From: Candidatus Gastranaerophilales bacterium
Lineage (GTDB): Bacteria; Cyanobacteriota; Vampirovibrionia; Gastranaerophilales; Gastranaerophilaceae
Assembly (NCBI GenBank): GCA_944323495.1
Contig: CALUSZ010000157.1
Location: 1-9,175 of the forward strand
Direction of reading: 5' to 3'
DNA: 9,175 nucleotides
Part shown: positions 6,282 through 9,175 of the stretch, piece by piece
How the letters are laid out: the number at the start of each line of letters is the position of its first letter
Position numbering within the stretch: position 1 is the stretch's first letter
The notes under the pieces: model-generated
Database searches by the model: none
Told to the model about the DNA's origin: nothing
The model's input: the letters and a program-made list of their open reading frames with translations, nothing else
Position numbers and translations under genes: made by a program

Positions 6282-6291
6282 CGTTTAAACG
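6282..6291. promoter_or_regulatory. 10-bp palindrome next to the -35 box
   Basis: CGTTTAAACG is a perfect palindrome ending 1 bp before the TTGATA -35 box of the promoter at 6293. It could be a regulator site, or chance in AT-rich DNA. Confidence 0.25.
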
Positions 6292-6292
6292 G

Positions 6293-6321
6293 TTGATAAC
6301 AAAATCGCCCAATTGTATAAT
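6293..6321 (+). promoter_or_regulatory. Near-consensus sigma-70 promoter of the three-gene operon
   Basis: TTGATA (6293-6298) and TATAAT (6316-6321) are separated by exactly 17 bp, with a start expected near 6328. A purine-rich GGGGAG at 6340 and AGGG at 6349 follow before the ATG at 6357. It serves the FlgM-like, TPR and YkgJ genes. Confidence 0.85.
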
Positions 6322-6356
6322 AATAAAAGAAAAATAATTGGGGAGATTAGGGTATC

Positions 6357-6704
6357 ATGTTCAACAACATTAATGATAGCGGGAATACTTTTTACAACTC
6401 TCAATTGAACAATGCGAGTAATGTTATCAACCTTGCATCAATCAGGGCTAACCTTCAAAAAAATGGTTATACCACAAGTCCTTATATTGATAAAACAGAA
6501 ATTTCCTCAAATGCAATGGAATTGTTCCAAAAAGACCTTGATATAAATAAGTTTACAAAAATTGCGACAAGTGATCCTGAAGATACCTCACATCTAGAAA
6601 AGATGAAAGAACTCTTTAATGACGGAGTTATAGATGTTTACGAGGATGATGTTTTATCAAATCTTGTAACAAATTCTAAACTTTGGGATGATTTAGAGCT
6701 GTAA
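6357..6704 (+). CDS. Small protein resembling FlgM anti-sigma factor
   Basis: This 115-aa acidic protein lacks a signal peptide or membrane segment. The first 40 residues are Asn/Ser-rich and probably disordered. Residues 45-58 read DKTEISSNAMELFQ, close to the 'DKIEISSxA' block of FlgM, the anti-sigma-28 factor. The tail LEKMKELFNDGVIDVYEDDVL (from 80) resembles the FlgM helical segment before 'xGxYxVdxexiA'. In that family the C-terminal half binds the flagellar sigma factor. No flagellar genes lie in the window, so the partner is unknown. The similarity is short and may reflect only a shared fold or chance. ATG 6357 is chosen for its AGGG ribosome binding site and the strong promoter upstream. 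It is the first gene of an operon with the TPR gene 18 nt downstream. Confidence 0.6.
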   Translation: MFNNINDSGNTFYNSQLNNASNVINLASIRANLQKNGYTTSPYIDKTEISSNAMELFQKDLDINKFTKIATSDPEDTSHLEKMKELFNDGVIDVYEDDVLSNLVTNSKLWDDLEL

Positions 6705-6722
6705 ATGTGGTAAAATACAGCC

Positions 6723-7904
6723 ATGGTATCGTCTGATTATTATATTCAAGATAATTCTGATTTAGAAAATAAAAAGCTTGAAGCTGCTAAAAATCATTAC
6801 AGCAAAGGCAAATACAATGAAGCATTAAACCTCTATTTAGGCATGCTCAACATGAGCACCTCATACAAGCTTTATTATGAAATCGGAAGATGCTATTACA
6901 AACTTAATAACCTTTTGGCAGCAGAAGAATATTTCAAAAAATCAATCGGTCTAGAGAACTTTAAGAACTCTTCTTATCTTTATCTTGGAAATCTCTTCTT
7001 TAAGCGAAAGGATTTGCAAAATGCCATTGAAAACTGGGCTCACTACTATGCTTATAAACCTGATGATGAGGCTGTTTGTCTTAATCTTGCAACCTCATAT
7101 TTTACAAAGGGCATGAAGTTTCAAGCATTCTTTTACTATGATAAATACTTAAAATACGCAAAAGACAGAGGGAATTCTTACAACACAATCAAATTAAGTA
7201 TTGATAAATGCAAAAGTACAGCATTAGAGTTTATGCAAAGAGGACAAATAGCACTTAATATGGCTAACAATAAGGGTGCGATTGAATACCTTGAATTTGC
7301 AGAAAAGAATGCGCCTACAAATTTTGATATAAATTACCTTCTTGGAAGGACATATCTTAATGAAAATGATTCAATGCACGCAATGATATACCTTAAACAA
7401 GCGTATTGCATAGATAACAAATCTCTGGATGTTCTGCATAAGCTTGCTTCAGTATTTATTAATCTTGGAGATTACACAGCAGCATATTGTACTTTAAGAC
7501 GTATAGCACCGCTTGTATTAAATAAACAGTCCGAATACTTAAGGGCTATGAAAACAATACAGGAGCTTGATGCTTCCTTTGATGATTTCAGTTATAAAGG
7601 GCATAAAGAATGGGCAGATAAGTATTACGATAACAATAATTACCACCTGGCATTAATGGAATACGAAAACTGCTTGATATTAAATAATAAACTTGAAGAA
7701 AAGCTTGGAGAACGTATTGCAACTTTAAAATCTTTTCTCAACCCAGAAGAAAGAATAATTAATACCTGCCTGCAGAAAGGTCGAATATTCTATTCTAAAG
7801 GAGATTTTTCTACTGCAAAGAAATATTTTTCCAAAATCCTTCTGTTTTCTGATGAAAATTCTCCGGAATACAAATTAGCAAAATCACGAGTTTCTGATGC
7901 TTAA
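6723..7904 (+). CDS. TPR-repeat protein
   Basis: This 393-aa soluble protein is made almost entirely of tetratricopeptide-like helical hairpins. Clear units include YSKGKYNEALNLYLGML (about 25-42), CYYKLNNLLAAEEYFKKSI (about 57-75), LFFKRKDLQNAIENWAHYY, SYFTKGMKFQAFFYYDKYL and, after a helical linker, ALNMANNKGAIEYLEFAEK. Later units include TYLNENDSMHAMIYLKQAY, YYDNNNYHLALMEYENCL and RIFYSKGDFSTAKKYFSKIL near the C-terminus. The A/G-x-x-x-A and Y/F positions of the TPR consensus are visible in most. Such proteins act as protein-binding scaffolds; partner and pathway are unknown. There is no signal peptide. The start at 6723 lacks a strong ribosome binding site and follows the FlgM-like gene by 18 nt. 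The end overlaps the YkgJ start by 8 nt, indicating one operon and translational coupling. Confidence 0.85.
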   Translation: MVSSDYYIQDNSDLENKKLEAAKNHYSKGKYNEALNLYLGMLNMSTSYKLYYEIGRCYYKLNNLLAAEEYFKKSIGLENFKNSSYLYLGNLFFKRKDLQNAIENWAHYYAYKPDDEAVCLNLATSYFTKGMKFQAFFYYDKYLKYAKDRGNSYNTIKLSIDKCKSTALEFMQRGQIALNMANNKGAIEYLEFAEKNAPTNFDINYLLGRTYLNENDSMHAMIYLKQAYCIDNKSLDVLHKLASVFINLGDYTAAYCTLRRIAPLVLNKQSEYLRAMKTIQELDASFDDFSYKGHKEWADKYYDNNNYHLALMEYENCLILNNKLEEKLGERIATLKSFLNPEERIINTCLQKGRIFYSKGDFSTAKKYFSKILLFSDENSPEYKLAKSRVSDA

Positions 7905-8310
7905 AAAAATAAAAAAATTTTTTTACCTTTATATTTTACGCAGAAAATACTACAGGGTAGGTTCTTGTAATGCCTGCGGCAGGTGCTGCCAAAAGATTTA
8001 CGTAAAACATAAAAACGTAATCCAGACAGAAGAAGAATTTAAAAAATTGCAAAAACTCCATCCATTTTATACTTACCTAAAAATAGTAGACAAGGATGAG
8101 ACAGGTCTCGTTTTTGAGTGCATGAACCTTGATAAAGAAACCAATAAATGCAAGATTCATAAAAAGCGTCCGGGGATATGCCGGCGTTATCCTCAAGAAG
8201 AGTTATTTATGATGGGCGGCACGCTGGCAGAAGGATGCGGCTACCGCCTTGAACCTATCGTAAGCTTTGAAGAGGTTTTTGAAAAAATAAGCAAAAAAAA
8301 AGGCGGCTAA
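7897..8310 (+). CDS. YkgJ-family cysteine-cluster protein
   Basis: This 137-aa protein belongs to the YkgJ / 'putative zinc- or iron-chelating' family (UPF0153). Eight Cys residues sit in the family pattern: CxxCGRCC (24-31), Cys75, Cys85 in the CKIHxxRPxxCRxYP block (85-99, including Cys95) and Cys114 in GCGYRLEP. Family members are thought to bind zinc or an iron-sulfur cluster; their function is poorly defined. The N-terminal 20 residues are basic and aromatic (KKIKKFFYLYILRRKYYR) and may bind membrane or nucleic acid. The ATG overlaps the last codons of the TPR gene by 8 nt. The last codons (SKKKGG) coincide with a terminator for the convergent minus-strand transcript. It is the last gene of the operon. 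Confidence 0.9.
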   Translation: MLKKIKKFFYLYILRRKYYRVGSCNACGRCCQKIYVKHKNVIQTEEEFKKLQKLHPFYTYLKIVDKDETGLVFECMNLDKETNKCKIHKKRPGICRRYPQEELFMMGGTLAEGCGYRLEPIVSFEEVFEKISKKKGG

Positions 8311-8319
8311 GCAACCGCC
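8291..8319 (-). terminator. Minus-strand terminator embedded in the YkgJ 3' end
   Basis: Read on the minus strand, GGCGG (8319-8315) pairs with CCGCC (8306-8302) around an 8-base loop and is followed by nine T (8301-8293). It would end transcription of the adhesin remnant, and its sequence also encodes the last Lys-Gly codons of the convergent YkgJ gene. Confidence 0.75.
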
Positions 8320-8329
8320 CTAGAAAGGA

Positions 8330-8359
8330 TAGCCGAAGTGAGCGGCTAAGATTGTTTTT
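8330..8359 (+). terminator. Weak plus-strand terminator after the YkgJ gene
   Basis: TAGCCG (8330-8335) pairs with CGGCTA (8343-8348) around a 7-base loop, with a five-T run at 8355-8359. It lies 20 bp after the YkgJ stop. The arm includes the stop codon of the convergent adhesin remnant. The T run starts six bases past the stem, so efficiency is uncertain. Confidence 0.4.
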
Positions 8360-8834
8360 CAAGCTCTGAAACTCTATTTCGAAGCTCCTCTATTGCTTTT
8401 TGTTGTTCTTCAATCAACTTTTGCTGAGCCTTTATTGTTTCATCCTGCTCGTTATTTTTTGTTTTTACACTTACGATATCTTCTATATTTGTTTTAACCT
8501 GCAAAGATAATGTCTCTATTTTGTTATCGAGTTCTTTTACGGCATTTATTACTGCATAGAACATTTCATCCCATCTAATACTCAAATAACCATCTTCATC
8601 CAATTTTACCGCATCAGGGAATACTTTTTGTAAATCCTGTGCTATTACACCAACTTGAGGTCTTTTTGTCTTATCATCCTTGAATGTATAGTTATAAAAA
8701 TCAAGTTTTTTGAGCGCTTCAAGTCCTAAAGTATATTTTTCTCCAATATTTTTCAAACGTTTATCAGACTTCTTCCAGATAGAATAGTATATTTTCCCGC
8801 GAACTGTTACAGAACTATACCAGTTGATACGCAC
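8346..8834 (-). pseudogene. Peptidase S74 (intramolecular chaperone) fragment of a trimeric adhesin/tail-fibre-like gene
   Basis: This frame encodes the C-terminal part of a larger protein. It begins VRINWYSSVTVRGKIYYS, which resembles the linker before S74 domains ('QVRIgxSSVTsIgGxxxxS'). The chaperone domain follows with SDKRLKNI, whose Ser and Lys five residues apart (genomic 8766-8768 and 8751-8753) match the Ser/Lys autocleavage dyad. GVIAQDLQKVFPDAV and a DGYLSIRWDEMFYAVINAVKEL block complete the domain. A C-terminal coiled coil rich in Glu, Gln and Lys ends the frame. In the family this domain trimerises a fibre or adhesin and may then cleave itself off. A TAG lies directly before the GTG at 8834 in this frame and the head repeats lie in another frame, so this is a broken gene. 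Independent translation from the GTG is possible but unsupported by a ribosome binding site. Confidence 0.75.
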
Positions 8835-9048
8835 CTAAAGCCGTCGCACCTGTCACACCGGATGAGTTTGCATCAGCATAATTCCTTAGAGCAACACCAT
8901 TTGCTCTAGCAGAGGAATCTGCACCTATACTTACGGCACTATTACCATACGCGTTAGCCTCTCCTACGATTGCGATAGAACGAAGAAATGTATTCGTATT
9001 TAAACCTATTGCAATTGTATTGTCGTCCTTCGCCTGTGCATTGTTTCC
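8815..9048 (-). pseudogene. YadA-like head-repeat fragment, 5'-truncated
   Basis: About 77 codons carry degenerate 14-residue head repeats of the YadA/Hep_Hag type: NTIAIG, RSIAIVGEANAYG, NSAVSIGADSSARANG and GVTGATALGAY. In intact genes such repeats form the left-handed beta-roll of a trimeric surface adhesin or phage-like fibre. There is no ATG in frame; the only candidate is a TTG inside the loop of the HU terminator. The recognisable repeats begin immediately at the terminator's T run, so the 5' part with any signal peptide is missing. The frame stops at TAG 8815-8817, 20 bases into the overlap with the S74 fragment, which lies one frame away. The two pieces were surely one gene. It may be a decayed copy or a silent 3' cassette. 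Confidence 0.75.
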
Positions 9049-9085
9049 AAAAAAAGAGAAGGTTTTATACAAAACCTTCTCTTTT
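9049..9085 (-). terminator. Intrinsic terminator of the HU gene
   Basis: A perfect 15-bp stem (9085-9071 with 9066-9052 on the minus strand) encloses a 4-base loop and runs into seven T (9055-9049). It lies 16 bp after the HU stop codon. The A-rich flank gives it some terminator character in the other direction too. Confidence 0.92.
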
Positions 9086-9101
9086 AAAAATCTTTCAAAA
9101 A

Positions 9102-9175
9102 CTATTTCACAAGTTCTTTGAAGTTTTTACCAGCAGAGAATGCCGGAACTGTTTTAGCAGCAATTTTTAATTCTT
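9102..9175 (-). CDS. HU-family DNA-binding protein, C-terminal end (partial)
   Basis: Only the last 24 codons are inside the window. They read ELKIAAKTVPAFSAGKNFKE followed by LVK and a TAG stop at 9102-9104. This matches the C-terminal signature of HU/IHF-type histone-like proteins, where the beta-arm region is followed by 'IPAxxxPxFkaGkxLKxaV' and the final helix. HU bends and compacts DNA as a dimer in the nucleoid. The frame is open to the window edge, and a strong terminator follows at normal distance, so the gene looks intact. Its start and promoter lie beyond the window. Confidence 0.85.
   Translation of the reverse strand, partial: ELKIAAKTVPAFSAGKNFKELVK

Noticed and set aside
8815..8834. 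Programmed +1 frameshift joining the head repeats to the S74 domain
   Set aside because: The overlap holds no slippery sequence or prfB-like CTT-stop arrangement in the head frame, and the start of the gene is missing as well. Mutation is the simpler reading.

Overview
The window is AT-rich with standard stop codon use (TGA acts as a stop). It comes from a diderm, fermentative or anaerobic bacterium. Two things show this: an outer-membrane porin of the phosphate-selective porin O/P type with a signal peptide, and a formate/nitrite-type (FNT) inner-membrane channel. My best guess is a gut-associated non-photosynthetic cyanobacterial relative (Melainabacteria/Vampirovibrionia, order Gastranaerophilales). 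The guess rests on base composition, on the uncharacterised membrane protein with an N-terminal 'N-x-AFKG' tag of a kind I associate with that group, and on the mix of genes. It is an inference, not a proof.

Layout. Positions 1-206 hold two copies of a roughly 88-bp repeat built around a long GC-rich hairpin. At 208-2043 on the minus strand lies a glycogen-synthase-like (GT5 fold) protein that seems to have lost several catalytic residues. The gap at 2044-2304 is the most interesting stretch. It has a consensus-like sigma-70 promoter with a perfect 16-bp palindrome on its -10 box, then a 24-codon Ser/Asn-rich ORF with a ribosome binding site. A strong intrinsic terminator follows, ending only 20 bp before the next gene. 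The 3' end of the small ORF can pair perfectly with the 5' arm of that terminator, which is the architecture of ribosome-mediated transcription attenuation. The controlled gene (2305-3831) encodes a 508-aa membrane protein of unknown function.

After an intergenic stretch of about 270 bp with short tandem 10-mers and hairpins come the FNT channel (4102-4971), a terminator, and the porin (5048-6268). The two proteins could provide inner- and outer-membrane passage for small anions, though they need not share a substrate. A near-consensus promoter at 6293-6321 then drives a three-gene plus-strand operon: a small protein resembling the anti-sigma factor FlgM, a TPR-repeat protein, and a YkgJ-type cysteine-cluster protein that overlaps the TPR gene by 8 nt.

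The right end (8346-9175) is on the minus strand. The window edge cuts an HU-family DNA-binding protein gene, which is followed by its terminator. Fused directly to that terminator is a 5'-truncated, frame-disrupted remnant of a trimeric-adhesin/tail-fibre-like gene (YadA-type head repeats followed by a peptidase S74 intramolecular chaperone domain). It is either a decayed gene or a silent 3' cassette. Its own terminator is encoded within the last codons of the convergent YkgJ gene. I saw no tRNA, rRNA, CRISPR array or insertion sequence.
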